Shown: positions 8,770-17,495, numbered from the stretch's first letter. The stretch: 64,000 bases of DNA from Glycomyces amatae (GCF_020991375.1 NZ_JAJLQZ010000013.1:46608-110607); one strand, 5' to 3'. The notes: generated from the letters alone by a model not told the origin. Numbers and translations are program-made.

Positions 8770-9983
8770 CCCGCGCCTTCGCGGACGAAGCGCGGTCCTT
8801 CATCGAGAAGGACGTGCTGCCCGCCGAACCCGTGCTCGCCGCGCAGGTCGCGGCGACCCCGGACGACTGGACCGTCCGGCCCGTCGTGCGCGGGCTCCAG
8901 GCGGCCGCGCGCGAGCGGGGCCTGTGGAACCTGTTCCTGCCGCCCGGCGAGCACGGATACGGCGGCGGCCTCTCCAACCTGCGCTACGCGCCCGTCGCCG
9001 AGCTCACCGGCCGCAGCCCCCGCCTCGCCCCGGCCGCGATGAACTGCGCCGCACCGGACACCGGCAACATGGAGCTCCTGGCCCACTTCGGCACCCCCGA
9101 GCAGCGCGAGCAGTGGCTCGAGCCGCTCCTGGAGGCGCGCATCCGCTCCGCGTTCTGCATGACCGAACCCGGCACCGCCTCCTCGGACGCCTCCCAGATC
9201 GGCACCCGCATCCACGGCGAAGGCGGCGAGTACGTGGTCAACGGCCGCAAGTGGTTCGCCACCGGCGCCATGAACCCCGACTGCCGGCTCCTCATCGTCA
9301 TGGGCAAGACCGACCCGGACGGGGCCCGCCACCGCCAGCAGTCCATGGTCCTCGTCCCGCGCGAGACCCCCGGCGTCACCGTGGTCCGCCCGCTCACCGT
9401 CCTCGGCTACGACGACCGCGACCACGGCGGCCACGCCGAGATCGTCTTCGACGACGTCCGCGTCCCCGCCGCGAACCTCCTCGGCGCCGAAGGCGAGGGC
9501 TTCGCGATCGCCCAGGCCCGCCTCGGCCCCGGCCGCGTCCACCACTGCATGCGGGCCCTCGGCATGGCCGAACGCGCCCTCGACCTGGTGCGCGGCAGGG
9601 CCAACGAGCGCATCGCCTTCGGCGGGCCGCTCGCCCGCCAGGGCGTCGTGCGCACCTGGGCCGCCGAGGCCCGCGTCGAGATCGAGGCCCTGCGCCTCCT
9701 CGTGCTCAAGACCGCCTGGCTCATGGACACCGTCGGCAACCGCGAAGCGCGGCGAGAGATCCAGGCGATCAAGATCGCCGTCCCCCGAGCCGTCGAGCGC
9801 ATCCTCGACCGCGCCGTCCAGCTCTTCGGAGCGGCCGGCCTCAGCGGCGACCACCCGCTCGCCGAGATGTTCGCCGCGAGCCGGGCCATGCGACTGGCCG
9901 ACGGCCCCGACGAGGTCCACCTGGCCGCACTCGGCAGAGCCGAGCTCCGGCCGAAATCCACTCTGGAAGGAGTCGTGCAATGA
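8745..9983 (+). CDS. Acyl-CoA dehydrogenase (ACAD10/11-like)
   Basis: About 412 aa. I chose the GTG at 8745 because it has GAGGAGG just upstream and restores the family N-terminus (VDFRPDEMTRAFADEARSF); ATG 8766 is the alternative. Motifs include FCMTEPGTASSDAS (flavin/substrate loop near residue 140), FATGAMNPDCRLLIVMG and the C-terminal domain QLFGAAGLSGDHPLAEMF. It would oxidise an acyl-CoA to the trans-2-enoyl-CoA using FAD and an electron-transfer flavoprotein. Coupled upstream to the APH-like kinase and downstream (ATGA) to the acyl-CoA ligase. Confidence 0.92.
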   Translation: MDFRPDEMTRAFADEARSFIEKDVLPAEPVLAAQVAATPDDWTVRPVVRGLQAAARERGLWNLFLPPGEHGYGGGLSNLRYAPVAELTGRSPRLAPAAMNCAAPDTGNMELLAHFGTPEQREQWLEPLLEARIRSAFCMTEPGTASSDASQIGTRIHGEGGEYVVNGRKWFATGAMNPDCRLLIVMGKTDPDGARHRQQSMVLVPRETPGVTVVRPLTVLGYDDRDHGGHAEIVFDDVRVPAANLLGAEGEGFAIAQARLGPGRVHHCMRALGMAERALDLVRGRANERIAFGGPLARQGVVRTWAAEARVEIEALRLLVLKTAWLMDTVGNREARREIQAIKIAVPRAVERILDRAVQLFGAAGLSGDHPLAEMFAASRAMRLADGPDEVHLAALGRAELRPKSTLEGVVQ

Positions 9984-11566
9984 CGCACCAACACGACCAG
10001 GCGATCGACGGACCCGGCGAGGGGACCCTCTCGATCGCGGCCATCCTCGCCGAGACCGCCCGCCGCAGGCCCGACACGCCCGCCCTGCTCTTCATGGGCC
10101 ACACGGTGACCTACGGCGCCCTGTGGGACCAGACCCGCGCCTACGCGGGCGCGCTCGCCGCCCGCGGCGTCGGGCGCGGCTCGCGCGTCGCGATGCTCGT
10201 GCCCAACGTCCCCGACTTCCCCCGCGTCTACTACGCCGCGCTCGCCCTCGGCGCCGTCGTCGTCCCGATCCACCTGCTGTTCAAGTCCGACGAGATCGCG
10301 TTCGTCCTGAAGGACGCCGAGGCCGACCTCCTCGTGGCCGCCGCGCCGCTCCTCGCCGAGGCGGCCCCGGCCGCCGCCCGCGCCGGCGTCCCGCTCGCCA
10401 CGGTCCTGGCCCCCGAGGGCCTGGAGGTCGGCGGCGCCCCCGTCGCGCGCCTCGAAGCCGAAGCGGCACAGGCCGAACCGATCGAACGCCACGTCGCGGT
10501 GAACCCGCTCGCGGCCGCCACCGTGCTCTACACCTCCGGCACCACCGGCACCCCCAAGGGCGCCGTCGGCTCCCACCTGGCGATGATCGAGCAGGTCCAC
10601 TGCGCCCTCATCGACTCCTTCGACGTGCGCCGCGACGACGTGCTCTACGGCGGGCTGCCGTTCTTCCACTCCTTCGGGCAGATGGCCGTGATGAACATCG
10701 GCTTCCGGCGCGGGGCCGCGATCATCCTGCTGCCCAAGTTCGACCCCGACGAGGCGCTGCGGCTCCTGGTCGAGCACCGGGCCACGGTCTTCACCGCCGT
10801 CCCGACCAACTTCGCGCAGATCGTCGAGGCCGCCAAGCGCAACCCCGAGCGCCCGCCGCTGCGCTACGCCGTCTCCGGCGGCGCGGCCCTGCCGGTGGCG
10901 CTCCTGGAGGCGTTCGAGGCGACCTTCGGCGCGCAGGTCCACGAGGGCTACGGGCTCACCGAGACCTCCCCGACCGCCACGTTCAACAACGTGGGGGCCC
11001 CGATCCGGCCCGGCACGGTGGGCACGAGCCTGTGGGGCGTGGACGTCGCGGTCGCCGACGCCGAGACCGAGGACCGCATCGACCTCCTGGCCGAACCCGG
11101 CGAGCTGGGGGAGGTCGTGGTGCGCGGCCACAACCTCATGAAGGGCTACCTCGGCCGCCCCGACGCCACCGCGGCGGCCGTGATCGACGGCTGGTTCCGC
11201 ACCGGCGACCTCGGCACCGTCTCCGCCGAAGGCGTGGTGACCATTGTCGACCGCAAGAAGGACATGATCATCCGCAACGGCTACAACGTGTACCCGACCG
11301 AGGTGGAGGCCGTGCTCGCGCGCCACCCGGCGGTGTCCATCGCGGCGGTCTTCGGGGTGCCGCACGAGACGCACGGCCAGGAGGTGCACGCCGCGGTCGT
11401 CCCCGCCGAGGGCGCGGACGTCGACGCCGCCGAGGTCGTGGCGTACATGAAGGAGAAGGTGGCCGCCTACAAGTACCCGCGCGTGGTGCACGTGGTGGGG
11501 GAGCTCCCGCTCGGGCCGAGCGGGAAGGTCCTCAAGCGCGAGCTCCAGAAGACGTACGGGGGCTAG
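9980..11566 (+). CDS. Long-chain-fatty-acid--CoA ligase-like AMP-forming enzyme
   Basis: A 528-aa ANL-superfamily ligase. Visible cores are the phosphate loop LYTSGTTGTPKGAV (about residue 178), VHEGYGLTETSP (about 318), GWFRTGDLG (about 402), IIRNGYNVYPTEVEAVL and the C-terminal catalytic lysine in PSGKVLKREL. It activates a carboxylic acid with ATP and CoA, the entry step to beta-oxidation. It overlaps the dehydrogenase gene (ATGA) and ends the operon. Chain-length preference cannot be read from sequence. It likely charges the compound imported by the adjacent ABC transporter. Confidence 0.92.
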   Translation: MTHQHDQAIDGPGEGTLSIAAILAETARRRPDTPALLFMGHTVTYGALWDQTRAYAGALAARGVGRGSRVAMLVPNVPDFPRVYYAALALGAVVVPIHLLFKSDEIAFVLKDAEADLLVAAAPLLAEAAPAAARAGVPLATVLAPEGLEVGGAPVARLEAEAAQAEPIERHVAVNPLAAATVLYTSGTTGTPKGAVGSHLAMIEQVHCALIDSFDVRRDDVLYGGLPFFHSFGQMAVMNIGFRRGAAIILLPKFDPDEALRLLVEHRATVFTAVPTNFAQIVEAAKRNPERPPLRYAVSGGAALPVALLEAFEATFGAQVHEGYGLTETSPTATFNNVGAPIRPGTVGTSLWGVDVAVADAETEDRIDLLAEPGELGEVVVRGHNLMKGYLGRPDATAAAVIDGWFRTGDLGTVSAEGVVTIVDRKKDMIIRNGYNVYPTEVEAVLARHPAVSIAAVFGVPHETHGQEVHAAVVPAEGADVDAAEVVAYMKEKVAAYKYPRVVHVVGELPLGPSGKVLKRELQKTYGG

Positions 11567-11583
11567 GCCGTGGTCCGCGCCGC

Positions 11584-12012
11584 CTATGCCCGGGCGTCCT
11601 CGCCGATCCGCAGCTCCGCCTCGACGGCGGCGCGGATCGGCGCGGGCACCGGCACCGGGCGGCGCCGCTCGCGGTCTACGAACACGTGCGTGAACCGTCC
11701 CAGCGCCAGCGGCGCGCCCCGGTCGGGCGCGCCCTCGCGCAGGATCGCCAGGTCCCACGTGATCGACGTGGTGCCGAGGCGGGCCACGGCCACGTCGACC
11801 TCCAGGGACTCGGGGAACGAGGCCGGGGCCAGGAACTCGCACGACGAGGCCCGGGCCAGCCCGATGACCTCCCCGGCGGGGTCCAGGGCCGCGCGGCGCA
11901 TCATCCAGGTGTTGACCGCGGAGTCCATCGCCTCGTAGTACACGGTGTTGTTCATGTGGCCGTACTGGTCGTTGTCGTTCCAGCGCAGCGGGAACGGATG
12001 GCGGTAGGTCAC
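11584..12012 (-). CDS. Hotdog-fold acyl-CoA thioesterase (4HBT family)
   Basis: A 142-aa single hotdog domain. The active-site stretch RWNDNDQYGHMNNTVYYEAMD near residue 10 matches 4-hydroxybenzoyl-CoA thioesterase-like enzymes, with the catalytic Asp and the GHMNN turn; FTHVFVDRERRRPVPVP ends the fold. It would hydrolyse an acyl-CoA, probably relieving accumulation of intermediates or releasing CoA. It is transcribed towards the ligase gene, with the two stops 17 nt apart, and its promoter region carries the TetR-type box at 12055. AGGAGCGCCAGT precedes the ATG on the minus strand. Confidence 0.9.
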   Translation of the reverse strand: MTYRHPFPLRWNDNDQYGHMNNTVYYEAMDSAVNTWMMRRAALDPAGEVIGLARASSCEFLAPASFPESLEVDVAVARLGTTSITWDLAILREGAPDRGAPLALGRFTHVFVDRERRRPVPVPAPIRAAVEAELRIGEDARA

Positions 12013-12043
12013 TGGCGCTCCTTACGGGGAGAGGGTCCCACGC

Positions 12044-12072
12044 ATACTAGCTGCATACCGACCGGTCGGTTC
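12044..12072 (-). promoter_or_regulatory. TetR-type operator and promoter between thioesterase and acyl-CoA dehydrogenase
   Basis: ATACCGACCGGTCGGTTC at 12055-12072 is a copy of the island's palindrome. On the minus strand a good -10, TAGTAT (plus-strand 12044-12049), follows five bases downstream of the box, so the box covers -35 of the thioesterase promoter. The divergent dehydrogenase starts at 12102, within 30 nt of the box, and may be controlled from the same site. Confidence 0.7.
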
Positions 12073-12101
12073 GACCGGCTCGCGACGAGAGGAGCACCAC
12101 G

Positions 12102-13430
12102 ATGACAGTGCCGCCCACGACAGGACCGCTCGGGGCAGCGCCCGCCGAGGCGGTGCCCGCTGCGGCGCCGCCCGCCGCCGCGTCGCCGAAGACGGCGGAA
12201 GCGAAGGCGGCCGGCGCGGCAGCAGGCGCCGCACCGGCCGGGGGCGACGGCGCCGGGACCGTGCTCGACGCCGACTTCTACGCCTTCCAGGACCTGCTCA
12301 CCCCCGTCGAGCGCGAGGCCGCGCTCCGGCTGCGCGCGTTCATGGAGACCGAGGTCCGCCCCATCGCCGACGACTACTGGGAACGCGCCGAGTTCCCCCA
12401 CCACCTCATCCCCGGCATCGCCGCGACCGGCGTCATCGGCACCATGTGGCCCGAGACCGCCCGCTTCCCCAACAGCGCCGTCTTCCGCGGCTGGGCCGCG
12501 CTCGAACTCGCCCGCGTCGACGCCTCCTTCGCCACCTTCGTCGGCGTCACCTCCGGCCTCGCCATGGGCGCCATCGGCGTCGGCGGCTCCCCGGCCCAGC
12601 GCGCCGAATGGCTGCCGCCCATGGGCAGCGGCGAGGCCATCGGCGCGTTCGGCCTCACCGAGCCCGACGCGGGCTCCGACGTCTCCCGCGGCCTGCGCAC
12701 CACCGCGACCCGCCGCGGCGACACCTGGGTCCTCGACGGCGCCAAGCGCTGGATCGGCAACGCCACCTTCGCCGACGTCGTCGTCATCTGGGCCAAGGAC
12801 ACCGCCGACGACCGCGTCAAGGGCTTCCTCGTCCGCAAGGGCGCGCCGGGCTTCACCGCCCGCAAGATCGAGCGCAAGCAGTCGCTGCGCTCGGTCCAGA
12901 ACGCCGACATCACCCTCGAGGGCGTCGAGGTCCGCGAGGCCGACCGCCTCCAGCGGATCGACTCGTTCCGCGACGTCGCCAAGATCCTGCGCCTGACCCG
13001 CGCCGGGGTCGCCTGGGAGGCCGTGGGCATCGCCGTGGGCGCCTACGAGGCCGCCGTGCGGTACGCGAAGGAGCGCGAGCAGTTCGGCCGCCCCATCGCC
13101 TCCTACCAGCTCGTGCAGGCCAAACTCGCCGACTCGCTCGCCGACGTCACCGCGTCCATCGCCGTGTGCGCCCGCGTCTCCGCCATGGAGGACGAAGGGC
13201 GCCAGCGCGACGAGCACGCCGCGATGGCCAAGGCCTTCTGCACCACCCGCATGAGGGAGGTCGTGGCCCGCTGCCGCGAAGTACTGGGCGGCAACGGCAT
13301 CCAACTCGACCACGGCGTCGCCCGGCACTTCGCCGACGCCGAGGCCGTCTACTCCTACGAGGGCACCCGCGACATGAACACCCTGATCGTCGGCCGGGCG
13401 ATCACCGGCGTCCAGGCGTTCGTCCCGTAG
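12102..13430 (+). CDS. Acyl-CoA dehydrogenase (glutaryl-CoA dehydrogenase-like) with Ala/Pro-rich N-terminal extension
   Basis: A 442-aa flavoenzyme. The first 50 or so residues are Ala/Pro-rich and low complexity, which is unusual for this family. The catalytic core starts at about residue 55. It has FGLTEPDAGSDVS near 183, WIGNATFADVVVIWA near 220 and the catalytic-base segment YSYEGTRDMNTLIVGRAITG at the C-terminus. The TYEGT-type glutamate is the GCDH/GCDH-like hallmark. It oxidises an acyl-CoA to the enoyl-CoA. Transcribed alone from the divergent TetR-box region; the thiolase follows after 181 bp. Confidence 0.9.
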   Translation: MTVPPTTGPLGAAPAEAVPAAAPPAAASPKTAEAKAAGAAAGAAPAGGDGAGTVLDADFYAFQDLLTPVEREAALRLRAFMETEVRPIADDYWERAEFPHHLIPGIAATGVIGTMWPETARFPNSAVFRGWAALELARVDASFATFVGVTSGLAMGAIGVGGSPAQRAEWLPPMGSGEAIGAFGLTEPDAGSDVSRGLRTTATRRGDTWVLDGAKRWIGNATFADVVVIWAKDTADDRVKGFLVRKGAPGFTARKIERKQSLRSVQNADITLEGVEVREADRLQRIDSFRDVAKILRLTRAGVAWEAVGIAVGAYEAAVRYAKEREQFGRPIASYQLVQAKLADSLADVTASIAVCARVSAMEDEGRQRDEHAAMAKAFCTTRMREVVARCREVLGGNGIQLDHGVARHFADAEAVYSYEGTRDMNTLIVGRAITGVQAFVP

Positions 13431-13549
13431 CCCGGCGGTCGGGAGCGTCCGGGAGCGTCTTCGCAAAACGGACTCGCTCAGGCGCCCCCGGCTCGAACGT
13501 ACGCGAGGGGTCCGACATCCGCGGGACGCCGGACCCGAGCCGGCGACAG

Positions 13550-13591
13550 CCGCCGCATCCGCACTCCGAAACCGCCGCATCCGCACTCCGA
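13550..13591 (+). repeat. Two exact 20-bp tandem repeats upstream of the thiolase gene
   Basis: The same 20-mer, CCGCCGCATCCGCACTCCGA, occurs at 13550-13569 and 13572-13591 (22-bp period, about two helical turns). It lies in the 181-bp gap between the dehydrogenase stop and the thiolase start at 13612. It could be a slippage duplication or a paired protein-binding site; nothing else in the window decides between these. Confidence 0.6.
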
Positions 13592-13611
13592 CCACACGAC
13601 AAGGAACCGCC

Positions 13612-14835
13612 ATGACCGAGGCCTACATCGCCGCGACCGCGCGCTCGCCCATCGGGCGCGCCCACAAAGGATCGCTCAAGGACGCCCGTGCCGACGACCT
13701 CGCCGCGCAGATGGTCCGCGCGGCCGTCGCGAAGGTCCCGGGCCTGGAGTCGTCCATGGTGGACGACCTGCTCCTCGGGTGCGGCCTGCCCGGCGGCAGG
13801 CAGGGCATGAACATGGCCCGCATCGTGGCCGTCATGCTCGGCTGGGACACCGTGCCCGGCGCCACCGTCACCCGCTACTGCTCCTCCAGCCTCCAGACCA
13901 CCCGCATGGCCTTCCACGCGATCAAGGCCGGCGAGGGCGACGTGTTCGTCTCCGCCGGCGTCGAATCGGTCAGCGGCATGGACATCGGCTCCAGCGACGC
14001 CATCCCCGGGGCCGTACTGGAGAACCCCGTCTTCGCGGACGCGTTGAGCCGGACCGCGAGGCGGGCGGGCGGCGGCGATCCCGAGTGGACCGACCCGCGC
14101 GAGAAGGGCCTGCTCCCGGACCCTTACATCGCCATGGGCCAGACCGCCGAGAACGTCGCCGCCCGCTGCGGGGTCACCCGCGAGGAGCAGGACGCCTTCG
14201 CCGCCCGCAGCCAGCAGCGGGCCGAGCGCGCGATCACCGCGGGCTTCTGGGCCCGCGACATCACGCCGGTGACCCTCGCCGACGGCACCGTCGTCAGCGC
14301 CGACGACGGGCCCCGCCCGGGCACCACGGTCGAGAAGCTCGCCGGACTCGACCCGGTGTTCCGCCCGGACGGGACCGTCACCGCCGGGAACGCCTGCCCG
14401 CTCAACGACGGCGCCGCGGCCGTGGTCGTGGTCTCCGAGCGCATGGTCGAGGAGCTGGGCGTCGAGCCGCTGGCGCGCATCGTCTCCACGGGCGTCAGCG
14501 GCCTGTCCCCGGAGATCATGGGCCTGGGCCCCGTCGAGGCGTCGCGGCGGGCGCTCGCCCTGGCGGGCCTGGGCATCGGGGACATCGACCTGGTGGAGAT
14601 CAACGAGGCGTTCGCCGCGCAGGTGATCCCCTCCGCGAGGGAGCTCGGCGTCGACGAGGACCGGCTGAACGTCAACGGCGGCGCGATCGCGGTCGGGCAC
14701 CCGTTCGGGATGACCGGCGCCCGGATCACCTCGACGCTCCTGAACGCCCTCGCCGACACCGGCGGACGCTACGGCCTGGAGACGATGTGCGTCGGCGGCG
14801 GCCAAGGCATGGCGATGGTGCTCGAACGACTTTGA
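13612..14835 (+). CDS. Thiolase (acetyl-CoA C-acyltransferase)
   Basis: A 407-aa type-I thiolase. The nucleophilic cysteine is in VTRYCSSSLQTT near residue 88. The second active-site region is NVNGGAIAVGHPFGMTGAR (His near 361), and the third is the Cys of ETMCVGGGQGMAMV near 391. It cleaves 3-ketoacyl-CoA to acetyl-CoA (or propionyl-CoA) and a shortened acyl-CoA, closing the beta-oxidation cycle with the dehydrogenase, MaoC hydratase and SDR of this island. AAGGA lies just upstream of the ATG. A strong hairpin follows the stop. Confidence 0.95.
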   Translation: MTEAYIAATARSPIGRAHKGSLKDARADDLAAQMVRAAVAKVPGLESSMVDDLLLGCGLPGGRQGMNMARIVAVMLGWDTVPGATVTRYCSSSLQTTRMAFHAIKAGEGDVFVSAGVESVSGMDIGSSDAIPGAVLENPVFADALSRTARRAGGGDPEWTDPREKGLLPDPYIAMGQTAENVAARCGVTREEQDAFAARSQQRAERAITAGFWARDITPVTLADGTVVSADDGPRPGTTVEKLAGLDPVFRPDGTVTAGNACPLNDGAAAVVVVSERMVEELGVEPLARIVSTGVSGLSPEIMGLGPVEASRRALALAGLGIGDIDLVEINEAFAAQVIPSARELGVDEDRLNVNGGAIAVGHPFGMTGARITSTLLNALADTGGRYGLETMCVGGGQGMAMVLERL

Positions 14836-14846
14836 TTCACACGGAA

Positions 14847-14877
14847 AGCGGCGCGGCTCCACAAGGGCCGCGCCGCT
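14847..14877 (+). terminator. Terminator after the thiolase gene
   Basis: A perfect 11-bp stem (AGCGGCGCGGC at 14847-14857 with GCCGCGCCGCT at 14867-14877) with a 9-nt loop starts 12 nt after the stop and is followed by CTCTTG. This is a typical high-GC terminator with a poor U-run. Confidence 0.8.
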
Positions 14878-15023
14878 CTTGCGCCACCAGACGCGAGCAG
14901 TACTCGGGACCTGCGCTCGCCAACACGTGAACCGAGCGACGCACGCGGCGCTGTCACACCCCTGTGGCACGGTAGTTGAACCGGGGGCCCGCGAATAAGT
15001 CGGGAAACCCGCCGACTAACCCC

Positions 15024-15065
15024 CGCTCCGCGCTGCCCTCGAACCCTTCGGGGCAGCGCGGAGCG
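15024..15065 (-). terminator. Strong hairpin between convergent thiolase and MaoC genes
   Basis: A perfect 15-bp stem (15024-15038 with 15051-15065). The loop itself pairs CGAA with TTCG around CCC, giving 19 pairs with one bulged T. It lies 18 nt beyond the MaoC stop on the minus strand and probably ends that operon. Confidence 0.8.
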
Positions 15066-15082
15066 ACGCTCGTCAGTCCGGT

Positions 15083-15544
15083 TCAGGCGGGCACGTACAG
15101 GGTGATGGTCTCGGCCACGAGCGCCGGCTTCCCGGACCCCTCGATCTCCACCGTCACCGCGTACCCGGCGCGCACGCCGCGCCCGGTCGGCTCCGCCGAC
15201 GCGAGCTTCACGACCGCGCGCACGCGCGACCCGGCCGCCACCGGCTGGAGGAACCTGAGCCGGTCGAGCCCGTAGTTCACCGACATGGCGAGCCCGCCGA
15301 TGTCGAACAGCCCCTTCGTGAGCCGCGGCAGCAGCGACAGCGTCAGGTACCCGTGCGCGATCGGCGCGCCGAACGGGCCCGCCTTCGCCCGCTCCGGGTC
15401 GACGTGGATCCACTGGTGGTCCCCGGTCGCATCGGCGAACGCGTCGATGCGCGCCTGGTCCACGGCGAGCCACTCGCCGGTCGCCTCGGCGCCCACCGCG
15501 GCGGCGAGCCCGGCGGGGGAGGGGACGCTGATCTGAGGACTCAC
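15083..15544 (-). CDS. MaoC-like enoyl-CoA hydratase
   Basis: A 153-aa hotdog protein of the MaoC dehydratase family. The hydratase-2 motif is clear: FADATGDHQWIHVDPERA (catalytic Asp and His) followed by GPFGAPIAHGYLTLSLLP, then NYGLDRLRFLQPV. It hydrates a trans-2-enoyl-CoA to the (R)-3-hydroxyacyl-CoA. The start is a GTG overlapping the stop of the SDR gene (GTGA at 15541-15544), so the two are coupled. They plausibly perform sequential hydration and oxidation. Confidence 0.92.
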   Translation of the reverse strand: MSPQISVPSPAGLAAAVGAEATGEWLAVDQARIDAFADATGDHQWIHVDPERAKAGPFGAPIAHGYLTLSLLPRLTKGLFDIGGLAMSVNYGLDRLRFLQPVAAGSRVRAVVKLASAEPTGRGVRAGYAVTVEIEGSGKPALVAETITLYVPA

Positions 15545-16293
15545 GCCTTCGGCCCTCCCGCCACGTAGAGGACCTGACCCGAGACGAACCCGGCGTCCTC
15601 CGAGCAGAAGTACGCCACCGCGGCCGCGATGTCCTCCGGCCGCCCGACCCGCCCCACCGGGGCCTCCTTCGCCGCGTGCGCGAGGAAGTCCTCGAACGGC
15701 ACCCCGATGCGCTCGGCGGTCGCCTTCGTCATCTCGGTCTCGATGAACCCGGGCGCGACCGCGTTCGCGGTGATCCCGAACCTCCCCAGCTCGATCGCGA
15801 GCGTCTTGGTGAGGCCCTGCATCCCGGCCTTCGCGGCCGCGTAGTTCGCCTGGCCGCGGTTGCCGAGCGCCGACGTGCTGGAGAGGTTCACGATCCGGCC
15901 CCACCGCGCCTCGACCATGTGGGCCTGGACGGCGCGGCTCATGAGGAACGCGCCCCGCAGGTGCACGCCCATCACCGCGTCCCAGTCGCCCGCGGTCATC
16001 TTGAACAGCAGGTTGTCGCGGAGGATCCCGGCGTTGTTGACGAGGATCTGCGGCGGGCCGAGTTCGGCGGCGACGCGCTCGACGGCGCTCGCGACGGCGG
16101 CCTCGTCCGCGACGTCGGCGCCGACCGCGAGCGCGGTGCCCCCGGCCGCTCCGATCGCCTTCGCAGTGGCCTGCGCGTCGGCTTCGTTCAGGTCGAGGAC
16201 GGCGACGGCGTGGCCGTCGGCGGCGAGGCGGCGGGCCGTGGCGGCCCCGATGCCGCGCGCGGCGCCGGTGACGACGGCGGTGCGTGAAGTCAT
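15541..16293 (-). CDS. FabG-like SDR (3-hydroxyacyl-CoA/ACP dehydrogenase)
   Basis: A 250-aa SDR with TGAARGIGAATARRLA near residue 9, LVNNAGILRDNLL near 87, the SSTSALGNRGQANYAAAKAG stretch carrying Ser-Tyr-Lys, and PGFIETEM. The C-terminus ends VAGGPKA. FabG-type SDRs interconvert 3-hydroxy- and 3-ketoacyl thioesters with NAD(P)H. Placed between the zinc alcohol dehydrogenase and MaoC in a three-gene minus-strand operon, it probably makes the ketoacyl-CoA substrate for the thiolase. AGAAAGG upstream serves as ribosome binding site. Confidence 0.9.
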   Translation of the reverse strand: MTSRTAVVTGAARGIGAATARRLAADGHAVAVLDLNEADAQATAKAIGAAGGTALAVGADVADEAAVASAVERVAAELGPPQILVNNAGILRDNLLFKMTAGDWDAVMGVHLRGAFLMSRAVQAHMVEARWGRIVNLSSTSALGNRGQANYAAAKAGMQGLTKTLAIELGRFGITANAVAPGFIETEMTKATAERIGVPFEDFLAHAAKEAPVGRVGRPEDIAAAVAYFCSEDAGFVSGQVLYVAGGPKA

Positions 16294-16355
16294 GGCGGTC
16301 TTGCCTTTCTGTGCGGACTGGTCGATGGTCGTTCGCGGGAACCGGAACGCCCGGT

Positions 16356-17444
16356 TCAGAAGACGATGAGCTGGCGCAGCGCCTCGCCCGCGGCGAGGCG
16401 GTCCAGCGCCGCGGGGAGCCCGTCGAGGCCGATGCGGTCGGAGACGAGCCGTTCGAGCGGCAGTCGCCCTGCGCGCCAGAGGTCGACGTACCGCGGGACG
16501 TCGTCGCCGGGGACGGCCGAGCCGAGGTAGGAGCCGATGACGGTGCGAGCCTCGGCGGTGAGCGAGAGCGGCGCGATGCCGGCGCGGTCGTCGGGGCGGG
16601 GCAGGCCGACGGTGACGGTGGTGCCGCCGGGCGCGGTGAGCGCGTAGGCGGTCTCGAAGGCGCGGGCGGCGCCCGCGGCCTCGATGACGACCGGGGCCTT
16701 CAGTCCGGCCGCCGCTTCGGGCGTCATCGCCTCCGCGCCGAGCTCCCGGGCGGTCGCGAGTTTCGCCGGCACGGTGTCGACGCCGATCACCTCGTGCCCC
16801 AGGGCCTTCGCGACGAGGAGCGCGGCGGTGCCGACGCCGCCGAGGCCCACCACGGCGACGGTCTGGCCGGGCGCGGGCCGCCCGGCGTTGACGACCGCGC
16901 CGCCGCCGGTGAGCACGGCGCAGCCCAGGAGCGCGGCGATGTCGGGCGGCACGTCGTCGTCCACGGGCACCACGGAGGCGGCGGCGACCACCGCGTGCGT
17001 GGCGAAGGCGCTGACGCCGAGGTGGTGGTTGACCGCGGTCCCGTTGCGCCGCAACCGGACGCCGCCGCCGACGAGGGTCCCGGCGGCGTTCGCGGCGCTG
17101 CCGGTCGCGCACGGGAGCCGCCCGTTCGTGCGGCACTCCGCGCACTGCCCGCACCGGGGCAGGAACGTCATCACGACCCGCCGCCCGGCCGCGATCCCCG
17201 CGCCGGGCCCGGCCTCTTCGACGATCCCGGCGGCCTCGTGGCCCAGGAGCATCGGCACCGGGCGGATGCGGCTGCCGTCCACTACGGACAGGTCGGAGTG
17301 GCAGACGCCCGCGGCCTCGATGCGCACCAGCAGCTCGCCGGGGCCCGGGGGGTCGAGTTCGAGCGGTCCGATCGTGATCGGCCGCGACCGCGCGAAGGGC
17401 GCGGGCGCGCCGCAGCGCTCCAGTACGGCACCGGTGATCTGCAC
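16356..17444 (-). CDS. Zinc-dependent alcohol dehydrogenase (class III-like MDR)
   Basis: A 362-aa MDR. The catalytic zinc site is GVCHSD (Cys near residue 44) plus GHEAAG (His near 66). The structural zinc loop is CGQCAECRTNGRLPC, and the Rossmann motif VGLGGVGTAALL lies near 190. It oxidises an alcohol to an aldehyde with NAD(P). Actinobacterial relatives include mycothiol-dependent formaldehyde dehydrogenases, but no residue seen here settles the substrate. It leads the operon ADH-SDR-MaoC, whose promoter carries the TetR box at 17478. Confidence 0.9.
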   Translation of the reverse strand: MQITGAVLERCGAPAPFARSRPITIGPLELDPPGPGELLVRIEAAGVCHSDLSVVDGSRIRPVPMLLGHEAAGIVEEAGPGAGIAAGRRVVMTFLPRCGQCAECRTNGRLPCATGSAANAAGTLVGGGVRLRRNGTAVNHHLGVSAFATHAVVAAASVVPVDDDVPPDIAALLGCAVLTGGGAVVNAGRPAPGQTVAVVGLGGVGTAALLVAKALGHEVIGVDTVPAKLATARELGAEAMTPEAAAGLKAPVVIEAAGAARAFETAYALTAPGGTTVTVGLPRPDDRAGIAPLSLTAEARTVIGSYLGSAVPGDDVPRYVDLWRAGRLPLERLVSDRIGLDGLPAALDRLAAGEALRQLIVF

Positions 17445-17469
17445 GGCGACCTCCTCGTCGACGGGACTC

Positions 17470-17495
17470 TTAGTAGCATACCGTCCAGTCGGTTT
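17470..17495 (-). promoter_or_regulatory. TetR-type operator and promoter of the ADH operon
   Basis: ATACCGTCCAGTCGGTTT at 17478-17495 is the third good copy of the island's palindrome. On the minus strand a -10-like TACTAA (plus-strand 17470-17475) follows two bases after it, and the ADH start is at 17444. The box therefore overlaps the -35/-10 spacer, consistent with repression. Confidence 0.7.
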
